DNA of 41,437 bases from Acidobacteriota bacterium (GTDB lineage: Bacteria > Acidobacteriota > Thermoanaerobaculia > Multivoradales > J023), in contig JAJCXO010000046.1 of NCBI GenBank assembly GCA_029263395.1, positions 1-41,437 on the forward strand, read 5' to 3'. Of this stretch, positions 23,189 through 31,645 are shown one piece after another (the first letter of the stretch is position 1; every line of letters begins with the position of its first letter). The notes beneath the pieces are model-generated. The model ran no database searches, was not told the DNA's origin, and saw only the letters and a list, made by a program, of their open reading frames with translations. The translations under genes were made by a program, and so were the position numbers.

Positions 23189-23851
23189 TCAACTGCTGAG
23201 AGCGCCCCTTGACGAGGCGATGTGCCTTCGATCAGAGATGTTCGAGATCACGCCTGCAATCGCCAACATCGAAACGCCGACGGCGAATGAGTGGTTCCAG
23301 GTCCAATGAGGCCAAACCAACAAGAAGGCATAGAAGAGGCCAACATGCAGGCCGTTCCAGGCCAAAAATGCTAGCCCGCGCAGGGTCCTCGAAGCTTCAG
23401 GCAAGGCGCGCACCATGACCACCCCGAGAGCGGCAAAACAAGCCAACTCCACGATCATCTGACCGAGACTCCCGTTGGGATGCGAGTAGTACGTTTCGCA
23501 GTGCTCCGATCTCCGAAGCACAAAGGCCATCCCTGCGAGCAGGCCAAAGTGGAGGCTCAACCCGCTCCACCCCTGCGGCGGCCGCCGCCAGGCAATAACC
23601 ACGGCGAGTTGAATGGTCAACAGCAGACTGACCTTAGCGAAGAAGAAGACGTTGCTGAGGCCGTAGTCACACCCTCCCTCCATGAACAAGACCATACCTT
23701 CGTCACAGAGCGGCCCGGGCGGCAGAGTCAGGTAATTGCCACCGATGATCATGACCAAGATCGTGAACGGGACGATACTCTCGAAACGGAGCAGAGGTCC
23801 GAGGTTCCGTTGCGACGTGACGAACCATTTCAGAATGTTGGGAAAGCGCAT
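23189..23851 (-). CDS. Integral membrane protein of unknown function
   Basis: A 220-aa protein with about six hydrophobic helices (for example IVPFTILVMIIGGNYLTL, VSLLLTIQLAVVIAW, MIVELACFAALGVVMV and FAVGVSMLAIAGVIS). A loop between the first two carries two Cys (GPLCDEGMVLFMEGGCDYG) that could form a disulphide on the outer face. I do not recognise the family. The start at 23851 is supported by GAGGAG about 6 bases upstream; the longer in-frame reading to 24001 adds a Cys/Arg-rich stretch with no coding look. It converges on the di-haem gene, with no operon partner. Confidence 0.65.
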   Translation of the reverse strand: MRFPNILKWFVTSQRNLGPLLRFESIVPFTILVMIIGGNYLTLPPGPLCDEGMVLFMEGGCDYGLSNVFFFAKVSLLLTIQLAVVIAWRRPPQGWSGLSLHFGLLAGMAFVLRRSEHCETYYSHPNGSLGQMIVELACFAALGVVMVRALPEASRTLRGLAFLAWNGLHVGLFYAFLLVWPHWTWNHSFAVGVSMLAIAGVISNISDRRHIASSRGALSS

Positions 23852-24078
23852 GCAGTCTCCTCGGCACAACAAGAGGTTTGTCTGCCGAGAGGCTACGTCC
23901 CGATGGTGACGAGATCGTGACGAGATCGTGACTAAACGCGGGCAACAATCAGGCACAACCGAGGGAGCAGTCAGGGCGGCTCCTCCCTCCAAGCATTCCA
24001 AGCCTCGACTCCCTGCTCGGGAATCTTCAGATGCTCTTCGTCAGCCAGGTCTCGAGACCTAGGCAGAGATCTTTGCCG

Positions 24079-24339
24079 TCAGTCGAGCTCGAACGGTTCC
24101 CAACCCTCCGAGGTTGTTCGACGCGGCGGGATGTTCTCGAACTGCCGCGAATTCAGCAGCTCGTCGATCTGGGGTAGCAGATTCTCGCCAGGCTGCCTAT
24201 TGAGCACTCTCAACATGTAGACGTCCTTCTCCGTCGTCGGGATGTCCCGTTCCAGGTCGAACTCCTCAGAGGGTGCGTTCGAGCTCGTAGTATCGATCGA
24301 GCAGGCCGTGCCGTTCGAATTGGCGGCGGATTTCGTCAT
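24079..24339 (-). CDS. Small protein overlapping and downstream of the nucleotidyltransferase gene
   Basis: 86 aa, unrecognised: a Ser/Thr/Asn-rich start, then FDLERDIPTTEKDVYMLRVL and a Pro-rich tail (NIPPRRTTSEGWEPFELD). The ATG at 24339 has AGGAG 6 bases upstream, which decides the start. It therefore overlaps the 3' end of the nucleotidyltransferase gene by 74 bases in another frame, an unusually long overlap. A small partner gene beside an AbiEii-like nucleotidyltransferase could be part of a toxin-antitoxin-like pair, but no antitoxin family signature is visible. Confidence 0.55.
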   Translation of the reverse strand: MTKSAANSNGTACSIDTTSSNAPSEEFDLERDIPTTEKDVYMLRVLNRQPGENLLPQIDELLNSRQFENIPPRRTTSEGWEPFELD

Positions 24340-24796
24340 GATCGACTCCTGGTAATGAAGCAAGGTAGCGGATGTCGGCGAGGTCCTGGAAGGTGCGGCT
24401 CGAATCGCTTTTGATCGCCCGAAGTTTCATCGCGATGAGATGCTCAGGCTTCGGTACCAACACCGGTATACCTCGCGGCCCGAGTCGTGTCTCGGCCTCA
24501 GCAAAGAGCAGGTCACGAGTTGGGCCCCGGACGTAGACAAAGTCGATCCTCCCGCGGATCGAGTCCAGGTGCAAGTGGTTGGAGTAGCCCGCCGAACAGT
24601 GGAGAGTCTCGAATCCCAACGCTTCCATAAAGCTCACCAGCTCCGTCTGCGCATCGGCATCGACGACGAGGTCGAGATCCAGGGTCAAACGTGCCAGTCC
24701 ATGGGCAGCCAAAGCCACACCGCCGATCAGTGCCCAGCGGTATTGCCGGGCATCGAGAAAGCTCTTGAGATCTTCTAGATTGCGGCCGAAGTCCAT
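24266..24796 (-). CDS. AbiEii/MNT-like nucleotidyltransferase
   Basis: A 176-aa protein of the DNA polymerase beta-like nucleotidyltransferase superfamily. It has the helix-turn WALIGGVALAAHGLARLTLD with Gly25-Gly26, followed by Asp40 and Asp42 (LTLDLDLVV) as the metal-binding pair and Asp85 (RIDFVYVRG) as the third carboxylate. PEHLIAMKLRAIKSDSSRTF and the following DLADIRYL match the C-terminal helices of AbiEii/AbiGii and related proteins. Family members attach nucleotides to tRNA or proteins, as toxins of abortive-infection and TA systems or as housekeeping enzymes. The overlap with a small downstream gene supports a two-gene module. The upstream AbiEi-type antitoxin is absent, so classical AbiE is not supported. 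Confidence 0.78.
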   Translation of the reverse strand: MDFGRNLEDLKSFLDARQYRWALIGGVALAAHGLARLTLDLDLVVDADAQTELVSFMEALGFETLHCSAGYSNHLHLDSIRGRIDFVYVRGPTRDLLFAEAETRLGPRGIPVLVPKPEHLIAMKLRAIKSDSSRTFQDLADIRYLASLPGVDHDEIRRQFERHGLLDRYYELERTL

Positions 24797-25337
24797 GATG
24801 TGCTTTCAGTCGATTTCCGATGGCCGTTGTTACCGACTGTGCTGAACGCGTTGTAGAGGACGAACATCGCACACTGATTCTAGCGGCGCTTTGCCGCCTG
24901 AGGTGGTTTGAACCCGTCCGGGGAGGAACAAGATTGTTACCAGCTTTGATGGTCTTGGTCCCTGCGGGACTCAGAGGGGACCGGACGAAGGCCTTCCTAG
25001 TCCCGTAGGGACGCCATCCACTAGCACTAGCGGAGATTTATCCCCACAGTGACCGCGCACGGCCCAAACTCGGATCGCTGACACCGTTGGCAGGTTTGAC
25101 ACCCAGCTCGACACCTCCGACACCTCTGACGCAAGCGTCCAACCATAGATCCCGCCCCTCCACAGGTAGGCGACAGCTTCAATTTCTGCCCTAGCCTCCC
25201 ACCGTCTCCGGATTAGGCGCGAACTTGAAAGGTTTTTCCAACGCTGGCATCTCATTTGCTATGCCCTCTGCTGTCGACACACTACCGGACCGGCCACCCT
25301 CAACAAAAACCTTTCTCTCAGAATCAGGAGACACCCC
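24797..25337. other. 541-bp intergenic region with two related hairpins
   Basis: No convincing gene. The only structure noticed is a pair of 13-bp hairpins of the form GTCCC-NNN-GGGAC, at 24958-24970 (loop TGC) and 25000-25012 (loop GTA), 42 bases apart. They look like a small REP-type element of a different family from those near 18200. The small ORFs here lack ribosome-binding sites and protein-like composition. Confidence 0.55.
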
Positions 25338-25736
25338 ATGGCCTGGACTTTTTCAGCGTACAAAAACAGTGACCCAAGCAAGACCATCGATGACGTCCAA
25401 GAGGAACTCGACGGGCTCGCTTTCAATGATAAAGACAGCAACTTGAATGCCGTCTCGGCCAAAGTTGCACTTTCCAATCGCAAAAGTGGAAAGTCCTTCG
25501 GCGTCGTCTTCTTTAACAACGAAGTGGAACTTCAGACTCCGCCAACCGGCGGCGTTAAATTCCTAGAAAAGACCTTCAGCGTCAAAAAAGACGATCCTGA
25601 ACCCTTATACCAGCAGGTACGTGACCAGCTCAACGCCATTAGTGATCGAGAAGCCTTTTGGGCTCAAGTGGGTCTCACGGACCGCCAGAGTGGCGATACG
25701 GTGATCACCGTCTACTGGCCTATCGAACAGAGTTGA
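25338..25736 (+). CDS. Conserved-looking small soluble protein of unknown function
   Basis: 132 aa, hydrophilic, no signal peptide, starting at an ATG with CAGGAG 7 bases upstream. The composition is protein-like: alternating beta-type segments (AKVALSNRKSGKSFGVVFFN near 41-60, and VGLTDRQSGDTVITVYWPIE at the end). These two segments resemble each other (A/G-L-S/T-x-R-x-S-G-x-x), which suggests an internal duplication. I do not recognise a family. It converges on the FHA/sigma-54 regulator with only two bases between stop codons. Confidence 0.6.
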   Translation: MAWTFSAYKNSDPSKTIDDVQEELDGLAFNDKDSNLNAVSAKVALSNRKSGKSFGVVFFNNEVELQTPPTGGVKFLEKTFSVKKDDPEPLYQQVRDQLNAISDREAFWAQVGLTDRQSGDTVITVYWPIEQS

Positions 25737-25738
25737 AC

Positions 25739-27439
25739 TCAGCGCTGTAGACCAAGCTCCCTCATCCGTATTTTGAGGCCCTGCTTCGACACTTGCAGGG
25801 CCTCCGCCGCTCCTTCGAGATCGCCTTGGTGATCCTTCAAGGTGGTCTCGAGTTCTTGCGCGCTCAGCTCTGACGCTTTGCGCACCTTCGAGCTACGATC
25901 GATCAGACCATACAGCGACGCTCTCGAGATCCCAAGCTCCTTGGCAGCGGGTTTGGGCTGCCATCGGTTACGGCGTAACACGTCCATCAGCTCCCCTTCT
26001 TTGACGGTGCTCGGATCTCGATAGGCACGCACTGGCGCTTTCGGCCTGACCTCTTCCGTCGAATCGAGCTTGGCCGAGGCATCTCGACTGTCGCTTGACG
26101 TTTCCAGGCTGCTCGACGGCTTGGTTTTGGCCTGCAGCAATCGTTCGAGCCCAGGCCCTGCCTCAACGGTCTCGGACTCGTGATCCGTCACCACCAGCTG
26201 CCGGATAACGTTACGCAACTGACGAATGTTGCCTGGCCAATCGAAAAGAATCAAACGTTCGACCAGAGACGATGGCAACCACGGTTTGCCATAAGGGCCG
26301 GGATCTCGAATCTGGTGGAGATCGCCGAATTCAGCTAGCTCTCGACGCAAAAAATGCAAGATCAGACTGCCGATATCTTCGCGCCGCTGACGCAGGGGTG
26401 GGATATCGACCACGAACGTGGCCAAGCGGTGAATGAGCGGTGCGCTGAGGCGCCCCGTCCGCACACCATTTTCGAGATCGGCATCGGTAGCAGCCAGCAG
26501 CCGCACATTCACCGGCACTGTGTTTTCGGCGCCCACGGGTTGAATGTCCCCCGTCTCCAATGTGCGCAACAACATCGTCTGGATCGCCATCGGCGCTTCG
26601 CCAATCTCGTCGAGCAGAAGCGTGCCGCCCTCGGCCTTGCGGAAGTAGCCGACGCGGCGTTGATTTGCCCCGCTGTAGGCACCCTTGGCAGCCCCAAAAA
26701 GCTCAGCGCTGGCCAACGACGGTGTCACCGCAGCCATATTGAGCGAGACAAATGGCTGGCGACGGCGGCGGCTCCTGCTCTGAATCGCCCTCGCCACAAG
26801 CTCCTTGCCGGTCCCGGACTCGCCTGAAATCAACACCGTGACGTCGAGCGGCGCAACCCGCTGGATGTCGCGGCGGACTCGGTTCAACGCTTCACTGCGG
26901 CCAACCAAGCCGAGATCATCCAACGCTGTGAGCTGCGGTTTTCGACGATGCAAGAGAATGAGCACTCGATCGGCCAACGACAACAAAACACCGTTCGCCA
27001 GACGGTCCGCCTGAATCTGAAGAGAGCTTGCAACTGGCACCCCATCCACCCGCAACGTTGTCGGCGTCGCAGTAGCGTCCAGCAGGAAACCCTGGTCTCG
27101 GGGAACAATCGATATCGGCTGGCGACTGATCCGCGGGTCGGCGAGCGGCCGCCGGGCATCGCCTTCACCGATCGATTCCCACAGGGGCTTGAGCCGCGAA
27201 ACGTCAACCTGCTGACCCTGGTCGAGCTCTGGGAGAAAAACATGTTCGCCAATACGATCGACGGACGGGTGCCAGACTAACGTCAGAGTTGGCACGGACA
27301 ACCCGCCTGAATCAATCCGTTGACGGCTGCCCGAACGGGTCTCACTCTGCAGGTGATCGAGCCAAGGATCACTCCCGGCATCAGGCGAGAGGTGGTCTGC
27401 GCTCGAAGCGCTGCCGATGGCAGTTCCGCGTCTTGTCAT
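25739..27439 (-). CDS. FHA-domain sigma-54-dependent transcriptional activator
   Basis: A 566-aa protein with an N-terminal FHA-like domain (about 48-168; ISRQPISIVPRDQGFLL, TTLRVDG, LSLADRVLILLH). An AAA+ sigma-54 interaction domain follows (about 175-410) with Walker A GESGTGKE (206-213) and Walker B LLLDEIG. The sigma-54 contact loop reads GAYSGA (253-258) instead of the canonical GAFTGA. The C-terminus has two Fis-like HTH units (NRWQPKPAAKELGISRASLY and GDLEGAAEALQVSKQGLKIR). FHA input implies control by Thr phosphorylation rather than a histidine kinase, which fits the Ser/Thr kinase encoded upstream on the same strand. It lies 7 bases after the unknown 187-aa gene, so the two are probably co-transcribed. 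Confidence 0.88.
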   Translation of the reverse strand: MTRRGTAIGSASSADHLSPDAGSDPWLDHLQSETRSGSRQRIDSGGLSVPTLTLVWHPSVDRIGEHVFLPELDQGQQVDVSRLKPLWESIGEGDARRPLADPRISRQPISIVPRDQGFLLDATATPTTLRVDGVPVASSLQIQADRLANGVLLSLADRVLILLHRRKPQLTALDDLGLVGRSEALNRVRRDIQRVAPLDVTVLISGESGTGKELVARAIQSRSRRRRQPFVSLNMAAVTPSLASAELFGAAKGAYSGANQRRVGYFRKAEGGTLLLDEIGEAPMAIQTMLLRTLETGDIQPVGAENTVPVNVRLLAATDADLENGVRTGRLSAPLIHRLATFVVDIPPLRQRREDIGSLILHFLRRELAEFGDLHQIRDPGPYGKPWLPSSLVERLILFDWPGNIRQLRNVIRQLVVTDHESETVEAGPGLERLLQAKTKPSSSLETSSDSRDASAKLDSTEEVRPKAPVRAYRDPSTVKEGELMDVLRRNRWQPKPAAKELGISRASLYGLIDRSSKVRKASELSAQELETTLKDHQGDLEGAAEALQVSKQGLKIRMRELGLQR

Positions 27440-27446
27440 TGAACGT

Positions 27447-28010
27447 TCACTTGAAGTCGCCTTCGATCACCAATTCTGGATCGATCTTGAAATCGAATAG
27501 ATCACTGCCAACCTGGACTCTGAGCTCTACCAAGATCTCGAAGCTCAAGGCTTTGCTGGCGGCAACCGGAATGAACGGTACCTGTCCGGTTGACCACATC
27601 GAACGAAACTCTTGATTGTCCAGCGCCGGGCTGCGGACATTCTTTCTCCGCTCACTCACTTCTTCTCTGGTGAACGTGAGATTGGGTCCGTTCAGAAAAG
27701 GACCGGAGTGCACATCGCCATTCACCACCGCCTCGATCGACGGACGGGTCGAAACCACCACACCCAGCGGATGGTCGCCAGCGATGATGTCATTCGTAAA
27801 GATGTGCAAGAAAAAGAAGCTACTAATGCCGACACGAATCTTCTGAAAGTGATGGAGAGGGCGACCAGGCTGGGTCGCGTGCCAAATCACACCATCCGGA
27901 CTCTGCGCAAAGCCGAAGGTCATCGGGCGGTGGCGATGGTCGAAGGGCTCCGACGAAAGGTCGAAGGCGATGGCCAAAGCATGGTAGTCCACTGGATCGG
28001 TATCGGGCAT
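27447..28010 (-). CDS. Protein of unknown function between kinase and FHA activator
   Basis: 187 aa, soluble, no signal peptide, with an ATG that has AGGAG 8 bases upstream. Beta-rich segments (MTFGFAQSPDGVIWHATQPG, LGVVVSTRPSIEAVVNGD, SFEILVELRVQVGSDLFDF) and a charged helix (TREEVSERRKNV) look like a compact folded domain. I cannot place it in a family. It sits between the Ser/Thr kinase (129 bases upstream) and the FHA/sigma-54 activator (7 bases downstream), all on the minus strand, so it may be a ligand-binding or substrate partner in that pathway (inference). Confidence 0.6.
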   Translation of the reverse strand: MPDTDPVDYHALAIAFDLSSEPFDHRHRPMTFGFAQSPDGVIWHATQPGRPLHHFQKIRVGISSFFFLHIFTNDIIAGDHPLGVVVSTRPSIEAVVNGDVHSGPFLNGPNLTFTREEVSERRKNVRSPALDNQEFRSMWSTGQVPFIPVAASKALSFEILVELRVQVGSDLFDFKIDPELVIEGDFK

Positions 28011-28139
28011 GTCAGGGGCTCCTGTTGGAAGGTTTTCGATCGAGTGATAGAGGTCTACCGGAACTTAATGGCGGGCGGCTCGATCATTGGTTTTTGTGTG
28101 TTGCTGCCGTGGTTGTGATGAGCAAACAAGCGACTGGAG

Positions 28140-30365
28140 TCACCGCAGGGCCATGAATCGGTGGTAGTTGCTGTCGCGCCGCAGCGCTTCGAGTTCGGGG
28201 TCCTCTTCGATCGCCGCAATCGGGTAGCCGAGATCCAGCGCACGCTCGAGGGTTTGCAGCGCGGAGCGTCTTTTTCCGGCAAGCTCGAAGATCGAAACGG
28301 CGCGACTCAGCAGCGTTGCGTCGGCGGCCTCGAGCTCGATCTTTCCAAGCTCGACGAGGGCGGCCTCAGGGTCCCCAGACTTGGCATGGTAAAGCGCAAT
28401 TCGACTCCGCAACTCAACGTCTGTGGAGACCCCTGCCAACCTTTCGTTAGCCAGTTGAATGGCTCGACGATAGGCCGCTGGAGCTTCTCCGTTGTGAACC
28501 GGGCTGAAGCGATAGGAATCACCCAAGTTGGCCCAGGCGATATAACCGTTGGCACCGAGGTCGATCGCTTGCTCAAAAGCGGACACAGCTTCACCATAGA
28601 GGCCGCGGAAAAACTGCAACGTGCCAAGATTGGTGTAGGCAGTCCAGGTCGGCCGAATTTCAAGGGACCGTTGGAGCTGGGACGCGGCCTCATCATGGCG
28701 TCCTTGCATTTGCAGTGCGCCGGCCAGGTTGCGGTAGCCGATGTAAGAATCTGGAGCCACCGCGATGCTCTGCCGAAACGCAGTCTCCGCTGCTTGGTAA
28801 CGAGCCCGTTGAAAGAGCAAGCTGCCAAGAGAATCGAAGACTTCCCGATTGGCCGGGTCGATCTCAATGGCGGCGTTGTAAGCAACCTCTGCCCCGTCGA
28901 GGTCTTGAACCTTCTCGGCAGCGCGGCCCCGAATCAGCGGAACCCAAACATTCAGAGGATCGAGCATAGCGGCTCGCAACAACGCGGCATCAGCTGCTTC
29001 GATCTGGTTTCGCTCAACCGCAACCCTGGCCATGGCGATGTGGGACACGGCCAGATGTTCGTCCAACTCCAGGGCTCGTTGGGCATGGCTCTCGGCTCGG
29101 TCGAGCCACATGGAGTCGGTGTTCTCGACTCGATACTTACGCCAAAAAGCCTCCGATAACGCTGCGTACCCCACCGCCAGGTGATCGTCGAGATCGATCG
29201 CCTCGCTCAAGACCTCGATGGCTTGGTCGATATGACCCGGCCGGTCATACCGTTCGAGTAATCGCTGCCCTTCCAAGTAGGACGGATAAGCCAAGGCGAG
29301 TCTGGGGGCTTCGCTCTCACTGAACAGAGTCTGGACCTGCCCTGGACGCTGCACCATCCTTGCCTCGGGATAAGGGTGCCAGCCCCATGCTACGAGGACA
29401 GCCAGGCTAGTGACGAGACCGGCCACAAGACCCAGGGGTTGTCGCCAGGGCTTGGCCGATGTGCTTTTCGGCCACGACGCTGGAGCGACCGGTTCGACGT
29501 TGATGGCGGTTTCGCCCGAGCCTTGGGAACAAGGCTCGAGAACACGGATGATTGCAGCGAAGTCTTGGGGGCGATTACTGGGTTTCTTCTCCAGGCAATC
29601 ACCGATCAATCGACTGACTTGCGGCGGCAGATCTCTGCTGCAGGCGAGGGCTGCCGGCGGTTCGAACACGGTGGCTTGTAACGTTGCAAGCGCGGTAGGT
29701 CCTCGAAATGGCCGACGCCCAGTGATCATTTCGTACAAGATGACACCAAACGCAAAAATATCGCTCTGAGCATCCACCGCCTCGCCCAAAGCCTGCTCTG
29801 GAGCCATGTAGGACACGGTGCCGGCCCCGAGTTCCGCTTCAAAGCTCGAGACCCTGGTGGCAAGATCATCGTCTGGATCCGGCGAGACCACCGGATCCAG
29901 CTTGGCCAGACCAAAGTCGAGGACTTTGACTCGCCCGTCGACAACCAGCATGACATTTTCAGGTTTCAGGTCTCGATGCACGAGACCGCCGCGGTGAGCT
30001 GCAGCCATGGCCTCGGAGATACGCAGCCCCACCTCGAGCGCCCGTCGCCACGGTAACTCTCCAAGCCGTTGGATCTCGGAGCGAAGAGAGCGCCCAGGGA
30101 TCAACTCCATCACCATCACGTCGGAGCCAAAATGGTGGACCACATCGAAGACCGTGACAATACCCGGGTGATTCAACGACGACGCAGCCCTCGCCTCTTC
30201 GACAAACTTCCGTTGACGTCGCCCATCTCGAGCCTGGTCCGGCACCAGAACCTTGAGCGCCACGTCCCGGCGAAGATCGGGATCATGGGCTCGGTAGACC
30301 ACACCCATGCCACCGCGCCCGATCTCTTCGATCACGACATACTTGGAAACCTGTTCACCAATCAT
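28140..30365 (-). CDS. PknB-type Ser/Thr protein kinase with TPR sensor region
   Basis: A 741-aa membrane kinase. The kinase domain (about 8-270) has the Gly loop IGRGGMGVVYRA (15-26), Lys38 in VALKVL, HRDLKPENVM (130-139), DFG at 150-152 and SYMAPEQALG. A single hydrophobic segment (LGLVAGLVTSLAVLVAWGW, about 315-335) precedes an extracytoplasmic region with eight or so TPR-like helices (ALDLDDHLAVGYAAL type, then DPLNVWVPLIRG, DPANREVFDSLGSLLFQRAR). It would phosphorylate Ser/Thr on partners in response to TPR-mediated contacts. The FHA activator two genes downstream is the obvious candidate target. TonB_C-like gene 30599 is divergent from it. Confidence 0.92.
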   Translation of the reverse strand: MIGEQVSKYVVIEEIGRGGMGVVYRAHDPDLRRDVALKVLVPDQARDGRRQRKFVEEARAASSLNHPGIVTVFDVVHHFGSDVMVMELIPGRSLRSEIQRLGELPWRRALEVGLRISEAMAAAHRGGLVHRDLKPENVMLVVDGRVKVLDFGLAKLDPVVSPDPDDDLATRVSSFEAELGAGTVSYMAPEQALGEAVDAQSDIFAFGVILYEMITGRRPFRGPTALATLQATVFEPPAALACSRDLPPQVSRLIGDCLEKKPSNRPQDFAAIIRVLEPCSQGSGETAINVEPVAPASWPKSTSAKPWRQPLGLVAGLVTSLAVLVAWGWHPYPEARMVQRPGQVQTLFSESEAPRLALAYPSYLEGQRLLERYDRPGHIDQAIEVLSEAIDLDDHLAVGYAALSEAFWRKYRVENTDSMWLDRAESHAQRALELDEHLAVSHIAMARVAVERNQIEAADAALLRAAMLDPLNVWVPLIRGRAAEKVQDLDGAEVAYNAAIEIDPANREVFDSLGSLLFQRARYQAAETAFRQSIAVAPDSYIGYRNLAGALQMQGRHDEAASQLQRSLEIRPTWTAYTNLGTLQFFRGLYGEAVSAFEQAIDLGANGYIAWANLGDSYRFSPVHNGEAPAAYRRAIQLANERLAGVSTDVELRSRIALYHAKSGDPEAALVELGKIELEAADATLLSRAVSIFELAGKRRSALQTLERALDLGYPIAAIEEDPELEALRRDSNYHRFMALR

Positions 30366-30458
30366 GGTGCCTATATTCTAATCGGCAGAGACGCGATTGT
30401 AGGATCAAGCCTACAAACACTTCCTGTAGATCTGGCGAAGCGGCCGGTGGCCTGCCCG

Positions 30459-30553
30459 CTATGGAGCGTCTCGCATCCGGAAATCTGGCCGCAGCCCGGA
30501 ATCTGGTCAGACGGTTGATCATATTCGTTGCCGTTTACCGCCTTGCTCCATAG
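30459..30553. promoter_or_regulatory. Spaced 9-bp inverted repeat in the kinase/TonB-like divergent gap
   Basis: CTATGGAGC at 30459-30467 and its exact reverse complement GCTCCATAG at 30545-30553 bracket 77 bases in the 233-bp divergent region. Each is followed by a GTCTC/GAGAC-type hexamer (CGTCTC, AGACGC). It could be a looped operator pair or a chance repeat. Confidence 0.3.
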
Positions 30554-30598
30554 AGACGCCGTGCACTGCCCACCAGGGAACACAACATGGAGATCCTG

Positions 30599-31447
30599 AT
30601 GACGGATACCTGCCCGTGGACCGATCACACTGACGACCGTCCCTCGCGGTCACGCTGGCCAGGTCTCACTGGCCTGGCTCTGGGACTCATTGTCTCCATG
30701 ATGCTCGTGAGCCCTGGAGAAGCCTGGGGCAAGAAGGGTAAGGCGCCGAAAGTGTCGACCCTGACGATCGTCCAGGCCGGCGCCAGTTCGGAAGGCCCGT
30801 TGGGACCCGATGACTTTGTTCGTGCGCGGCTGGACTATGCGCTCAGCTCCAGAGATCGAGGCGCCGGGCTCACAGTTCGGGCGAAGCTGTGGGCGGTGAA
30901 GCCGTTTAGCTCGGGAATCCTACCGGTCGAAGTGTCCACCGAGGAACCGTTTTCGGCCCGTACGGGCACAATCGACGTCGTCGTTCGGCTAAAACAGGCG
31001 TTCGTCGATGAGAACTTTGCGCACCCGCTACAGCTCGCTTTCACCATCAGCCAGTCGGATAGTAGTGGTATTAGAATCATCGCCACCTCAGGGCGTCTTG
31101 AGCTCGAGACACAATTGCAGCGGATGGCCTGGAACGATCCCGCGAGAATGGCTGAGCTGGTGGCCTCTGGGGAGCCGCTCCCCTACTCCTCGGCTCTGGG
31201 CATGACTCCACCGCAGCCGATCAAAGGCAAGCTACCTCGCGGATCACGGGGCGCCGGGCTGGTCGGCCAATTTCTGCTCACCATCGATGCCGAAGGCAAA
31301 GTGCAAGACGTCAAGATCCTCGGCTCAGCCGCCGCCGATACCAGCCTCAAGACGCGGCAGGAATTCCGCAGCTGGCGCTTCCGACCGGCGACGTATCAGG
31401 GGCAACCCGTCGCGGTGACGTACATCTACTCCTTGCGTTTCAACTAG
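30599..31447 (+). CDS. Exported protein with TonB C-terminal-like domain
   Basis: A 282-aa protein with an N-terminal hydrophobic segment (LTGLALGLIVSMMLVSPGEA) acting as signal or anchor, a middle beta-rich domain of unknown type (about 45-190), and a C-terminal TonB_C-like fold (about 205-282; GAGLVGQFLLTIDAEGKVQD, then SWRFRPATYQGQPVAVTYIY). Stand-alone TonB_C-like domains of this kind are common in periplasmic proteins of Acidobacteriota and need not energise receptors. The start at 30599 is supported by GGAG 6 bases upstream; the ATG at 30587 overlaps that site. It is divergent from the Ser/Thr kinase gene, suggesting shared control. Confidence 0.75.
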   Translation: MTDTCPWTDHTDDRPSRSRWPGLTGLALGLIVSMMLVSPGEAWGKKGKAPKVSTLTIVQAGASSEGPLGPDDFVRARLDYALSSRDRGAGLTVRAKLWAVKPFSSGILPVEVSTEEPFSARTGTIDVVVRLKQAFVDENFAHPLQLAFTISQSDSSGIRIIATSGRLELETQLQRMAWNDPARMAELVASGEPLPYSSALGMTPPQPIKGKLPRGSRGAGLVGQFLLTIDAEGKVQDVKILGSAAADTSLKTRQEFRSWRFRPATYQGQPVAVTYIYSLRFN

Positions 31448-31645
31448 CAGCTAGGTGCCGGGCACTCCTCGATGGAGGATCTTGTCGTAACGCAGTGCTG
31501 GAACTGTAGCTGTGCCAGCCGGTTCTATCTTCGGGCGCGACGTGCGCCTGCACTACGAACCTTAAAAGAAGCCGCAAAAGCAACAAGAGACGCTAGGGTC
31601 ACCGACCCGTTGAGCGCAGTCACCGTCCTAACGGTATTCACACCA

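Noticed and set aside
24971-25255. 94-aa minus-strand ORF in the 24797-25337 gap
   Set aside because: It runs through REP-like hairpins, has Trp/Ser-rich random composition and no ribosome-binding site.
28161-29159. 332-aa plus-strand ORF opposite the kinase TPR region
   Set aside because: The minus strand encodes recognisable TPRs; the plus ORF has no domain and no ribosome-binding site.
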